From contig OY755173.1 of assembly GCA_963576735.1 (NCBI GenBank), forward strand, positions 12,680,873 through 12,744,872: a stretch of 64,000 nucleotides of DNA, written 5' to 3'. The position numbers were made by a program, and so were the translations under genes. Below are positions 33,301 through 42,200 of the stretch, piece by piece (position 1 is the stretch's first letter; each line of letters opens with the position of its first letter). The notes below the pieces were generated by a model that worked only from the letters and a program-made list of their open reading frames with translations, did not search any database and was not told the origin of the DNA. This stretch comes from Bedellia somnulentella. Its lineage: Eukaryota > Arthropoda > Insecta > Lepidoptera > Bedelliidae.

Positions 33301-36300
33301 TAGTCCAGTGGGTAGAACACCCGCCCGAAAAACAGAAGGGCGTGAGTTCCAATCCTGGGACGGGCCTACACCAATTTGTCTTTTCTAAAGTCATATGTGT
33401 GGTTAATTTATCATGGTTGCTAACGGTGAGGGAAAACATCGTGAGGAAACCCACATGGCTAAGTTGTACTTAGTCATGTGACAGTGTATTCGTACAAAAC
33501 GGCGATAGGCCTGCCCCCTATCACGTGAGTACACTGTCTAAGCAAAACGTGGGTACCTTCTCTGGAAACTAGATGTCGCTTGCCATGTGAGTTCAGGAGT
33601 ATTGGTACCTCTGCCAACCCCTTCGGGGATAAACGGCGTGAACGTTTATGTTATGTTATGTTATGTAATTTCACAACTTAACTCTCACCTTCTCAAATCA
33701 GCGATGATTACCGTTTAAGTATTGTCAAACGAGTTCAGAAACGCAAATTTCAACATTTATGTCGAACTAGCTGACCCCACAGACTTCGTACTGTCAAAAG
33801 TATAGACTTTCACGTCGCAAACTGAAATATTAAACTGACCTGTTGAGGGTCTCTGTCATGCGATGAGAAAAAAGGTGTTTTTCATAGTGTCCTCACAATT
33901 TTTTCACTTTATAAATTTTAAGTTTATAAGTATAGTAGTAATAAAACATTATGGCAATTATGCATTAAATTCGACCAAATTTATTTACCATAAAAATGGT
34001 TATAGTAAGTGAAACTTAAAAGTTAGACATATACTGTCGCGGGCATTTTTTTAGATCATTTAAAGAGAAATAATTCTTTAATACATTTTTTTTGGGTAAC
34101 TTAAACCGTTTGTTTACGCAGCGCACACAACGGAAGCCTTAGTATGAACAATTATCCCCGTTTTTGCAACATTATTCGCTGATAGTTTGCTCCTGTTGGT
34201 CGCAGCGTGATGATATATAGCCTAAAACCTTCCTCAATAAATGGACTATCCAACACAAAAAGAATTTTTCAATTTGATTGGGTAGTTCCTGAGATCCTAG
34301 CGTTCAAACAAACAAACTCTTCAGCTTTATAATATTAGTATAGATTATTGATTGAAGCTCAACATTTTGATCATACAATCAAAATTTGATTAAATTACAA
34401 TGTTTGGTCAATTCAGAAACGTAATTTTGGTAAATACGTACTTAAATACGATTTGAGATACTTTTATCGTTAAATTCTCAATTGTGAAATCGGCCGTAAG
34501 TCACTTAATCAACCGGCACTTAGATAGATGTCACGGTATACAATAACAATAATAATAATATATAACCATTCGATATAACAATGACAAAAGTACCGACAAT
34601 CATAACTATTTTGATGTTCAGAATGTAGTTGGTGCTGACTCGCGTCCTGCGCACCGTTAGCGCGCTGTCGAGTAAAAACAATCTAATCGTGTATTCGTGA
34701 ACATCCCTGCCTGATGCTCTGCAGAACCGGGACAGCGCCAACAGCGGACTAAACGTATTGACGTTTACTACATCTATGAATTCTGGGAATTGTGTACAGG
34801 GACATGATGCTATTTTGAAGATTGAATGTCTATGTGCGAATATATCAAAGTACAGTACAGTGTTGCTGTGCATAGAGTGTGGTACCGGCTTAGGATGTCA
34901 CTAACTCTTTCGACCCACGGTTGTCGTAACACTACGTGACTAAGTGTATGGGGCTTTTTTTAAGTTTTTGGGAGATGCCGTTGGAGACTTTACACAAACG
35001 ATACTTAATTTCTACCATCTTGTCCCTATCAACTCTTAAATGTGGCTGAGGAGTTATTATTTCTAAAGTTCTGGCTACTCCTATTTGGCCATTGCCAGTA
35101 CATGTCTGTGTGTGGTGCGCAGAAGTCAGGGCGCGGCGTGCTGGTGCCACTGGGCGTGGAGCCGCGGCTGTGTGCGCGCAAGTGCCTGCTGGTGGCGGGC
35201 GGCTCCTGCCACGACCTGGCCGCCGGCGACGCCGTGCTCGCCTCCGTGCTGCGCTTCGACCTGCTCAAACGGTGAGCCCCATTCTTGATCATTCCCTAGT
35301 TTAGTCTCACTGGAAAGAGCTACGCCAGTGCTGAGAAGCATGGCTTTAAATTCTAAACCGGGTTACTCACATGTGTATTTTCTATAATATTTCACGTGTC
35401 GTTTTTTTAATGTTAAAGGTACCCAAAAGGTTTGGAGATGTTCTTTGTCAAGCATAAGACATTGTATTTATACGGCGGCAATAGACCTGCCCTCACTGCC
35501 TGAGCACTTGGGCACATTATATCATGCAATGTTCAGAAGTATTAGTACTTTTACTAATGCTTCGGGGATGAACGAAGTAAATGATGACTTGGGGTTTATT
35601 CAGATATTTACGAATTTTTTAGATCGTTTTATACCCAGAGTAGCATATAATTGAAAGTTTTAGTTGTCTTAATTTATAATAAGCATTTTAACTGAACATA
35701 AGCCTCCACAAAGATACTCAACAACGGCATCCTGATCCTGCCCGGGCGTCTGCTCAGTAAGTGGTCGATCAAACTTGTCCCGATTTCTTATCTACTTTTC
35801 ACTTATCCTCAATGAAGTATATTTATTATAAACCACTTTGTGAGTGACAAATTGTTATATTTCATAACAGTGAATGGGATGAGCTGCCTCCAATGCGCAT
35901 AGCGCGGATACAGCCGGGCGTGGCGACGCTCGGGGGCCGAATATTCGCGGTCGGCGGCGAACAGGGCAGCCAGATCTTGGCTAACGGGGAAACTTACAAC
36001 CCAATGGTAAGTAACAATGTTAAATTGTAGTTTTAACTGATGTATATGATTTAATTTTAACACGCTACTTTTAAGAATACATGCAAGTGTAATTGCAAGA
36101 CTAGTAGTAGTAAATTGTAAAGCTGCTGTAAGGATACATCTAATTTCATAGAATTAATCGGAACCATCATAACTCTAAAGGGATCAGGCTTTTGCATTGA
36201 GTAATACCAATGGAGAAAATTCCTTAAGTGTAAATACCTGTATCTTTGCTTCTTGTAAACGCTTATAATTTCCTACGTTTCCGAAAACCTTGAAAAATGG

Positions 36301-36623
36301 TCCGTGCTTATTATTTTTATGGCACTCCCATTTACTATATATTTCTATAGTATGTTTCGCTTACCATTTCTAAACCATATTAATTTAACTATTCTTTCTA
36401 TTTGCCAACCAGACAAACACGTGGTCAGACATAGCGCCAATGAAAGAAGCTCGGTCGGAGTTCGGTCTGACGGCTTGGAACGGCAACCTCTATGCGTTCG
36501 GAGGCTGGGTGGGGTCCGACATGGGTGCCAGCGTGGAGGTGTACGACCCGGGGGTGGACGAGTGGACGCTCATTGGACGGATGCCGGAACCAAGATTCGG
36601 GATGGGCGTCGTGCAGTATGAAG
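18396..36623 (+). CDS. IPP: BTB-BACK-Kelch protein, actin-binding IPP-like (3' end missing)
   Basis: Kelch-family protein; relatives bind actin and/or act as Cullin-3 substrate adaptors. Eight coding exons join in frame: 18396-18563, 19198-19342, 20348-20486, 21457-21622, 22244-22423, 35123-35271, 35871-36006 and 36413-36623, giving about 431 residues. Exons 1-3 encode the BTB domain (GRFCDIDLISG, AHRVVLAASCAYFDAMF, LPMLIDFMYTGEI). Exons 3-5 encode BACK (NNCLGIFRFAEAHNCYELAE). Exons 6-8 carry the first Kelch repeats (CLLVAGGS, IFAVGGEQGS, LYAFGGWVGSDMGAS). The last motif resembles the GGWVGAEIG repeat of vertebrate IPP, the best match I recall. A normal IPP has about 580-590 residues with six Kelch repeats; the rest is missing beyond 36623, at or past the N gap. 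Exons 6-8 are distinctly GC-rich, exons 1-5 AT-rich. Intron 5 is 12.7 kb and full of mobile elements. Confidence 0.85.
19389..19618 (-). mobile_element. Family A retroposon, full length
   Basis: Complete copy in IPP intron 2, inverted. It starts (plus strand) with the tail catacatacatatactca and ends with ggcgctacacagcaat, the complement of the family 5' end. Confidence 0.9.
21050..21200 (+). repeat. Repeat shared with 61790-61890 (family D)
   Basis: In IPP intron 3. gtataaagcagccatct ... tagtatcgtatactggcatctcattctaaccgttatcg matches, inverted, the sequence beside the tRNA-like head at 61905-61990. The left part also pairs with the right (tagctagtacgagcg / cgctcgtactagc) as a short hairpin. 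Confidence 0.5.
23120..23290 (-). mobile_element. Helitron 3' end-like fragment
   Basis: The - strand ends ...gaagtctgtcgggtcagctag, closely similar to the 3' end of the complete Helitrons at 33767 and 53519 (CTAG terminus). Plus-strand tctacagatttattat near 26372 resembles a Helitron 5' end, so the original element may span most of 23.1-26.4 kb with later insertions. That wider extent is inference. Confidence 0.5.
23493..24252. mobile_element. hAT-type nonautonomous element (foldback MITE)
   Basis: Flanked by an exact 8-bp duplication, gcaggcag (23493-23500; 24245-24252). Ends match inverted at about 18 of 24 positions, starting tag(c/g)c, which fits the hAT superfamily. Inverted arms of about 130 bp are unusually GC-rich for the region, with gattcgaatcc and cttaaccgggcc motifs. 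The 744-bp insert has no transposase. Lies in IPP intron 5. Confidence 0.72.
24253..25655. other. IPP intron 5, no gene seen
   Basis: AT-rich with homopolymer runs (for example 24990-25032). Some phrases (cttcatgagtttttgtcctaaa) look repeat-like, but I cannot assign a family. Confidence 0.4.
25656..25912. other. GC-rich patch in IPP intron 5
   Basis: A patch with gccgcgccgcgccgcac and repeated ccgccgccg in AT-rich surroundings. It contains a 61-codon Pro/Arg-rich open stretch, but composition alone can explain that. It could be an unannotated promoter or first exon, or part of a repeat. Confidence 0.3.
26410..26524 (+). mobile_element. Family A retroposon, 5'-truncated
   Basis: The 3' half only: accatcttttccccaatgaacttcc ... 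gtgagtatatgtatatgtatg. It joins the Helitron-like sequence at about 26400. Confidence 0.85.
26788..26961 (-). repeat. BEL/Pao 3' LTR
   Basis: 174 bp, identical to 32767-32940. Preceded on the - strand by ggtgggcggta, the likely polypurine tract. Just upstream lies a near-palindrome (aaagggatcttaagaccctt, 26974-26993). Confidence 0.93.
27395..32569 (-). CDS. BEL/Pao gag-pol polyprotein
   Basis: Single 1724-residue frame. Residues 1-310 are Gag-like and include the region found in Pao elements with TLPTFSGAYEEWLSF. Three zinc knuckles lie at about 333-345, 366-379 and 385-395 (CYNCLAFGHNVRQC is the canonical one). The aspartic protease is at about 458-580 with IDLGSQGSFIS (active Asp at about 462; the family usually shows D-x-G-S). 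The reverse transcriptase follows, with LADITKMYRMV and catalytic YVDD at about 869-872. RNase H carries FSDAS (Asp about 1048) and WTDST. The integrase has an HHCC zinc site (about 1354-1393) and DDE residues at about D1425, D1491 and E1545 (VDYAGP, WSDNGTNF, GLAEAGVKS). Every key residue expected is present, so the copy may be competent for retrotransposition. Replication would occur via Gag particles in the cytoplasm and integration in the nucleus. Confidence 0.96.
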   Translation of the reverse strand: MATKTEEIIKVIRNLAVSLNKTRSNVKKCPKARLTKLYINTRIECINGYWNELKTHHYELIRFATEEKKKVLDYFTNDEYFEYEETYITLKTELLEMLPAEPKSSKQQHEHTSNPNQACNVVLPKITLPTFSGAYEEWLSFHDLFCTLIHNNDALSNVQKLHYLKTSVTGEAASRLKHINITESNYELAWKSMKNRYGNKRMAVDAIMKRFFAQRKVTVNSSFQLKYLLDTTVECLEQLKNLKVSTNDWDPIVIFVIVQKLDSENHQLWEEYVTNYTEDNKLPTLAMFQSFLENRFRTLELVEPKRQNKMYPVPIKEKSFHVTTDFEQNKNKCFKCNESHSISHCKEFSKQTPNERSEYVRTNQLCYNCLAFGHNVRQCKVPINCRLCKGRHHSLLHMTKPKAVNQATSEQTENQQTQTTQLALHASLNEVKTTNSTCLLATAIVYVRSEDNNTTILRALIDLGSQGSFISERAAQTLKAKKYSVRGTVVGVGSTRENIRHVVQLEVQSRHSQYSLKVKAYVMSKQLTTKIPANTIQTEQWSHLKGLTLADEQYYKPGVIDLLLGVDVYAQIIQNDVIKGPPGSPCAQRTNLGWILFGKVNDTKSDHESLLVLHQTIIPDEFLKTLWEVDQDKKRNYTKEEQQCEQFYEETYTRNQDGRFVVALPFHKNQIQAVNGNTKMIAKQRLLQQEKKLQNNQDFKIQYNEILEEYLKMQHMEEVPVKEISNKAVYLPHHAVIRNDKETTKIRIVFDASCKGGNNISLNDELMVGPVLQEDLRSIIMRWRMHNICFLADITKMYRMVLIRKEDNNYQRILWRRNDGEEIKDYRLQTVTFGTASAPYLAVKTLRKLAEIEQTTHPEGARIILEDFYVDDMISGADTIEKAIDLSKQVQTILRKGGFELQKWASNDKEFIETIEVDRRSTKASFDIKLDNIVKALGIRWNIKTDVFNYQLKIEDVETITKRTILADLQRLFDPLGWIAPTIVLVKILIQKLWMTGVGWDDTIDESLENEWINIKNDLKNLHEINIKRWMNTYTNERDKITLHGFSDASMRAYAAVVYCRVETNTGQIRTYLVAARTKVAPVKTISLPRLELSGANLLANLLHKVSQALRIPAHQVYAWTDSTIVLAWLLGEPNRWKPFVANRVVDILEHLSNSQWFHVQSNDNPADIASRGSLISELKNKEIWWSGPSWLSEREIKYIRPANLTTEIEKKKHIQSYVTIEEKEEDTCLKMSEYSNLNELLRVIVYCRRFLHSKKHPDNIEKQMSTEELEQALNICIRKVQERDFIDEIEKLKRNKEVNKNSKIKSLNPYIDKESNILRVGGRLRNANIDEQTKHPVILSKDNDLVPLLIIDAHLKTMHGGLHLTITYLLSKYWILGCKGLVKKYMSNCLTCVKQRAMSRHQIMGDLPASRVTPSRPFSRCCVDYAGPVHVLSYKGRGAKTRKAYICIFICLAVKAIHLELVSDLTGDAFIAAFKRLVARRGRCIELWSDNGTNFVAANKELYKMWSESGLNLPGDIPNQLAEEGTQWKFIPAYTPNFNGLAEAGVKSVKQSLRKILSSPLTFEEYSTVLCQIESCLNSRPLTAVPTDIDTNEDVKVLTPGHFLIGEPLITIPDRDYTDINVSKLTRWQHHQRLVQTFWKRWLSEYLTRLNQRTKWLKRTKEFEVGEVVLLKDETMSPCKWALARVVSKHPGNDNITRVYTLSYKGKLVKRSVSNLCCIPNEN
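32735..32766 (-). promoter_or_regulatory. Primer-binding site, tRNA-Tyr-like and interrupted
   Basis: Directly inside the 5' LTR the - strand reads TGGTCCT-gaa-TCGAGCC-gcat-GGATTTGAAtc. The capital blocks are complementary to the 3' end of insect tRNA-Tyr as I recall it (…TTCAAATCC GGCTCGA AGGACCA), with 3- and 4-base interruptions. The start TGG next to the LTR is the standard position for a tRNA primer site. The tRNA identity is inference. Confidence 0.5.
32767..32940 (-). repeat. BEL/Pao 5' LTR
   Basis: 174 bp, identical to the other LTR. It should contain the promoter for the gag-pol transcript on the - strand. Confidence 0.93.
33288..33666 (+). mobile_element. tRNA-derived SINE (family B), full length
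   Basis: Flanked by the duplication aatttcaca (33279-33287; 33667-33675). The head is tRNA-like: A box tagtccagtgg at about 33300 and B box gagttccaatcc at about 33345. The body includes gtgacagtgtattcgtac and ggcgataggcctgcccc. The 3' end is cgtttatgttatgttatg. Other copies: 52632-53025, 48266-48480, 38598-38770, 35440-35590. Confidence 0.9.
33767..34344 (-). mobile_element. Nonautonomous Helitron
   Basis: On the - strand it starts A|TCTATACTAATATTATAAAG and ends GGGTCAGCTAG|T, the 5'-TC ... CTAG-3' ends and A/T insertion site of lepidopteran Helitrons. 578 bp, no Rep/helicase. It matches the two halves of 53519-54802 closely. Confidence 0.85.
34864..35117 (+). mobile_element. Family A retroposon, old copy abutting IPP exon 6
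   Basis: Diverged but alignable over its full length (ggggctttttttaagtttttgggagatgcc ... tggctgaggagttattatttctaaagttctggctac). Its tail region (gccagtacatgtctgtgtgtgg) aligns with the family gccgtgagtatatgtatgtatg and runs directly into the acceptor tgcgcag at 35116-35122 of IPP exon 6. Confidence 0.8.
35440..35590 (+). mobile_element. SINE family B fragment, diverged
   Basis: The match covers gacattgtatttatacggcgg...tagacctgccc through tgttcagaagtattagtac...cttcggggatgaacg, so it is the 3' half of family B. In IPP intron 6. Confidence 0.6.
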
Positions 36624-37113
36624 GTACGAACTTACTTTATTGATTGTAAGATACTGAACCAAGCAAGAAATACAGATTGAAGACACAAAAATGTATGTAA
36701 GTGACATCTAGACGGCGGACTCACTCGCACACTAGAAGCGTCTCATAATCCTACGTCGCGGTATCAAAATATTTCTCTAGCTTTTTATAAAACAAATTCT
36801 AAGTGGTACACAGTGCGGTGTTCTGGCCAGTATACCTTTGTTCTAACATTCGCGTTGGGAGGTTGAGCCAAGAATGTAGGAATATGTTTGAATAAAATGT
36901 TCTTTGGTTAAACTTTTATTACATGCACATGAAAAAAAATATGACGGAGATAAATGTACAGAATAACCAAGTTTTACGCTAGTTTTCAGGCAAAACCCTC
37001 AAAAGCAACTAAACTATTGCATGATATGTTATAAGTTACGGCAAGAAATATCTTTAAAAAATTTGTGAGTTACAATTGCGCATCTGGCGCAATGTTTTTC
37101 ACAGAAGGCGACT
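36624..37113. other. IPP intron running into the gap
   Basis: Starts with a good donor (g|gtacga) after exon 8. No further Kelch exon is found before the Ns at 37114. Confidence 0.6.
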
Positions 37114-37313
37114 NNNNNNNNNNNNNNNNNNNNNNNNNNNNNNNNNNNNNNNNNNNNNNNNNNNNNNNNNNNNNNNNNNNNNNNNNNNNNNNNNNNNNNN
37201 NNNNNNNNNNNNNNNNNNNNNNNNNNNNNNNNNNNNNNNNNNNNNNNNNNNNNNNNNNNNNNNNNNNNNNNNNNNNNNNNNNNNNNNNNNNNNNNNNNNN
37301 NNNNNNNNNNNNN
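37114..37313. other. Assembly gap, 200 N
   Basis: Exactly 200 unknown bases, the round size typical of a gap of unknown length. Both IPP (from the left) and sdk (from the right) should continue here. Confidence 0.98.
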
Positions 37314-37708
37314 TAAGACTATTCTTTTTATTCAATTATGTGTAAAAAGTACATTAAACTAATGCAGAATCCATAACGACCAAGTATTGGACTCAACACA
37401 CATGCATATATACGCTTTTATTTATTATCAAAGTCTATGATCAGATTGATGTGGGCAATAGATTATTACTGTTTGTCATTAATATCATTTTTCTATAGCA
37501 TGCAGAATGTAGTTATACAGAAATTAATGGTTGAATTTCAATCACTGAACTGAACCTCTAGTATAGTTAACTCGAACATTACTTTTGTTTTTCGAAGCAA
37601 CGCGCATTTAGCTTGGGTTTAACTGTGTACAAACATTTGGCGTATGTGTGCGTGCATGCTAGTGTGGTCCACATATAGCACACTGGTATCATAGTGTAAA
37701 GTAAACTA

Positions 37709-37848
37709 ACGCCCGATTTCTGAATTGAGTATTCAAGCTGAGAACGACTTAAGTATCGTTTTGTCTCATTCAGTTGTTAAGATTTCAATCCGACAGAACA
37801 ATACTTAAGTTGTTCTCAGCTTGAATACTCAATTCAGAAATTGGGCGT
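37709..37848. mobile_element. Hairpin MITE, 140 bp
   Basis: 57-bp inverted arms (37709-37765; 37792-37848) with about four mismatches, starting acgccc(g/a)atttctgaattgag. No clear target duplication. Related end sequences (gatttcacaattgag) occur near 22978 and, inverted, near 34480. Confidence 0.8.
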
Positions 37849-37857
37849 GAATACTAA

Positions 37858-38357
37858 AAAAACAACCGAAAATAAACAATCTAGTACTAAAAAGTACGAA
37901 ATAAGTTTTTTAATTGAATATGAGTACTGTGATTGATACCTTAGCAATTTCTTTATTCCACACGCGTCAGTTCAACCTACCTAAATCTTAAAATTCTCTT
38001 AAATTAATTTGTGAGCCGGTGCCAGCCTCGATGATTATTGATAATAAGAAGTGTGTATTTCGCACTTCATATACATGTAAAATGTAGGGTACCTTGTAGT
38101 TGTAGGGTAAATTGATTTTTGTACGATATAATATTTTTTAGATTGTAATAATCAGAGATAGATAGCAGGGTGAATTTACTTTTGTTTGTCTGGCACCGAC
38201 TCAAAAATTAATTTAAGAGAATTGTAATATTTAGGTAGGTTGAACTGACGCGTGTGGAATAAAAAAATTGCTAAGGTATCAATCACAGTACTCATATTCA
38301 ATTAAAAAACTTATTTCGTACTTTTTAGTACTAGATTGTTTATTTTCGGTTGTTTTT
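37858..38357. mobile_element. Foldback element with 168-bp arms
   Basis: The arms 37858-38025 and 38190-38357 are the same length and about 97% identical inverted copies, starting aaaaacaaccgaaaataaac and ending ggtgccag at the spacer. The 164-bp spacer has no coding sequence. It could form a long hairpin in DNA or RNA and lies near the assembly gap. Confidence 0.85.
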
Positions 38358-38597
38358 CTATGAAGTCGGTTTTCTTTTTGTTAAAAATTATTTTATTTTA
38401 CGAGTTTTAGAGATGGGTAGACCTGGCAAAGATGCCTCTCGGATGAGGAAGCGACAATTACTGTATTATTCTTCGTATTTCCGGTATTTCTATTATAGTA
38501 CGATATTAAATAGGCTCAACCATATGTAACCTTACATTGTTCTTAAAATACTTCGAAAGGCGATGGTCTTCAATTCTACATCTCAAGAAAGACTCAA

Positions 38598-38770
38598 ACG
38601 CTCACGCCGAATATCCCTGAAGGGGTTAGCAGAGGTAGTAATACTTCTGAATATCACGTGACATTGTCACCTGTTGTTCAGAGTACCCACGATTTGCTTA
38701 GGCAGTGTTCTCACGTTATACAGGGCAGGCCTATCGGCGTTTTGAACAAATACACTGTCACATAATTGTG
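38598..38770 (-). mobile_element. SINE family B fragment
   Basis: Inverted 3' part of family B: cacgccgaatatccctgaaggggttagcagagg ... gggcaggcctatcggcg ... acactgtcacat. The tRNA head is missing. Confidence 0.8.
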
Positions 38771-38774
38771 AGTT

Positions 38775-39288
38775 TCGACAGTCCCCTCGATTTCCTGGGA
38801 TGCCATCATCAGATCCTGGTCTCATGGTACTTTCTCGGTAACAATAACATGACAAAAGAAATGTTTAGTGAACCTGTACTTCTCTTCATAAAAGCTACGA
38901 AGAGGAGTATAAATCTATATATAATGTGGAAAGAACTGTTTCCTAATACCTAGTGATTGAGGATCCACACCTTCTATCATCAGCTCAGCAGCATAACAAT
39001 ATGATTTTCAGAAGCAAATGCCAATATAAGTTCAGAAAATATGTAAAACGCGGTACATTTGCCTATAAAATTTGAGGGTTCCCCTCGATTTCTCCAGGAT
39101 CCCATCATCAGACCCTGATATCCTCATCATGGTACCAATCCGGGAGTATCTTCTTTCGAATAAAAAAATAATAATCAAAATCGGTTCATAAATGGCGAAG
39201 TAATCGGCGAACAAATATAAAAAAAAATAAAAAATAAAAATATACCGGTTGAATTGAGAACACTCCTATTTTTGAAGTCGGTTAAAAA
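38775..39288. repeat. Dispersed lepidopteran-type repeat (gaagtcggtt family)
   Basis: Two copies of a module, cctcgatttc(tc)c(a/t)gga and ccatcatcaga(t/c)cctg, at about 38784 and 39082. The right-hand end is ttgaagtcggttaaaaag. A further gaagtcggtt end occurs at 38363. It stops 8 bases before the sdk splice donor at 39296. Confidence 0.5.
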
Positions 39289-39296
39289 GTAAATAC

Positions 39297-42200
39297 CTGA
39301 ATGTTCTATCGGAAGGCAGAAACTCCCTCGAAAACATGTGTTGGTTAGTGCCGTTGAGATGGTAAGATATCTTGTAGGCGATAATCTCTCCGTTAGGATC
39401 CTCCGGGACATCCCATATTATCCTTGCTGTGGTGAACGTCACATCCGGGAATGACACGTTTGACGGGGGACCGGGAGCTAAAAAAATAGTACACATGAGT
39501 TAATCAAAAGATTTTTTATTGGAAATAATATTAGAGATTATTGGTACTAATCTCATTCATTTCACAAAACCAGTATCTTTCTATAAGGTCACCAGTAAAT
39601 AAAGAGAGAAACACTTACTATCCTCATAAGTCCTAACAGTGACAGGCGGATCGCTCAAAGCGCCATCTCCCAGCCTGGTATAACCGAGCACTTGTATCTG
39701 ATAGACCACATACTTCCTCAGCTCCGTCAAAGTTATTGTATGAGTCTGATTAGATGGTATTGCTTGGCATTCAACTTTCTTGTGTTCTGGTCTTGGTGGA
39801 GGAGTGATGGCTGCGTAACAAACTTTGTATCCTTCGATTAAACCGTTCTGCTCCGGGACTGGAATGTCACCCCATACTACTACTACTGTTGTTGATGAGG
39901 TCGCGTTGGCTGATACGTCTGTTGGGCCTTGGGATGGTACTGAGTAGAAAAAGAAACCGTTAGTTTTACAAGTCAGAAGTATTGATTGACTAGTATTTTA
40001 ATGTTTTAGCACAGATATAAATATATTCAGATTTATATGAAATTTAATCAATATTATGAAACGCAATAGTCATGTGGATGGTATTATTAGTAAAGCACAC
40101 TTTCGGCGCGAAAAGAAAGAGCTTGTTAATAAAATTTAACGAATGTGAGATCAATAGACTCTGCCTTTTCAAAAGGAATTTACTACTAGTTTGGTAGTCA
40201 TATTTTCCGTATGATAAGAAAACAAAATTGTATTTTAAATAACAAATTACAACAGTTATATATTATTATAGGTCAAAACACAAGCAACATTAAGATACCT
40301 GATTCCCTCGTTCTCTCCGAAGCAGTATGGCTCACTTTAGAAGCCCCCACTTCATTAATAGCCGTCATATGAATTTCGTACGGCGACCACTCTTCAAGGT
40401 TAGAAAGCACGTGGGAGTTGGCAGTGTGGTCCTCGATTATACTAAACGCAGTCTCGTTAGAACCGACGCGTTTGTATGTGATGTTATATCCCTTGGGATT
40501 GCCAAACCATTCGCTTTGTTGTAAAGGCTGTAAATAATACATAGGATTACATATGTGAACTCTTGGTTAGATACAAACATATCACGTCAATGTATATGTA
40601 ATTAGAGCAGTAAACGTGCATTACAGATTCTATATCAATATAGATATATTCAACATTTATTTTATATAATCTTACTTACGGTCTAAATATAAGTTTATGA
40701 TCAACGGACAGTCATGGCAAATATTCGATACAAAATAGCTAGATGTAACCACATACCGATACTTTATACCAGGATAATATTGCCAACAAAACGCTAGAAG
40801 TCTAGCTTAGGCAAACAAATACAAAAATTCAATTTCTTTAGCTCAATGCGTTATCCTTATGATATATTTATAAAGAGTCAAATTATTTCAGTATATGTTG
40901 TTAATACTTACAATCCACCTCACTCTCAGGTTAGTAGCGCTGACAGCCCTTACAGTGACATTTCTCGGGGGGTGTTCTGGGGGTGCCTGTATAGTTTGGA
41001 ACTCCTTGCAAGGCTCAGAGGGCTGGGAAGAGCCTACGACATTGCTCGCTATCACCCTTAGACGATAGGTCGTGAAGGGCACGAGGCCTGTCACGTGGAT
41101 CGATTGGGCGTCCGGAGCGTTTAGCTCGAATATTGTGACCCAGGAAGTATTTCGAGCAGTTTGAGCCTGTGTGAAATGAAGTTTATGTAAAGATTTTGAA
41201 ATCGACAGATATATAATACATACATACATATACTCACGGCTATAAATACCTCAGCCACTTTTGGAAGTTGATTGGGGAAAAGATGGTAATAATAAATGTT
41301 TTTGGTGACGGGTCTCCAACCACAACGCCCAAAAATCACTTAAAAAGCCTCTATACCCTTAGTCGCCTCTTACGATCACCCACGGGTAGAAATGGGGTAG
41401 TGTTATTCTAAGCCGACACTACACGGCGATATATAGATATATAATATCGTATATTTATGAATAAATACGTTTTCTTAGTTTTATGTTTATAATATAAACA
41501 TGTAATTTCGAGTATCATCACATGCGAACTCGAGATCTTATGACTGTTCAAGCCAACACCGAAGCTTCGGGCGTTTGGCGAAAGTTGCAATAATTTGTCA
41601 CCTTAACGCAACAACATGATTTATAATAAAAATAAAGCTACCCAACAAAGAACCCATTTTAACATCGAAAATCGTAAAATAACCTTTAAATAACTCACCT
41701 GCACAGTCCATAAAGATATTGAAGAGTTTCCATCAAACCCTGGTGTAAATTGCAATAGAACAGAGAAAGCCTCAATGTTGGACAGCGCCAGATTCCGAGG
41801 CGGCTCGGGTAGTACAGGTTCGATTCCTGATTGGATGATAGCAGTCCGGGCTGGGCCCTCACCCACACCAGTTAGAGCCACCAGCCAGAATTTGTAGTGA
41901 GTGGTTGCCTGGTAGGAAATATGATTGGTTTGTAAATGATTGGTGGATTAAACAGTAAATTATTCACTAATAAATAAAGAATAAATAAAGGAAAGAAATG
42001 AGGTTTTCATGAACAAAACGATTTAAATTAAGTAAATTATTCAGTTAATCTATATAAGGATTCTGTCACTATTGTGTATCTATATAAGGGTATTGGGGCT
42101 TTTTATTGGATTTTTGGGCGATGCGGTTGGAGACCCATCACCAAAAACCTTTATTTTTACCATCTTTTCCCCACTCGACTTCCAAAAGTGGCTGAGGAAT

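Noticed and set aside
35695..35765. Possible extra IPP exon (acaacggcatcctgatcctgcccggg)
   Set aside because: The neighbouring exons join in phase without it, and it has no proper acceptor.
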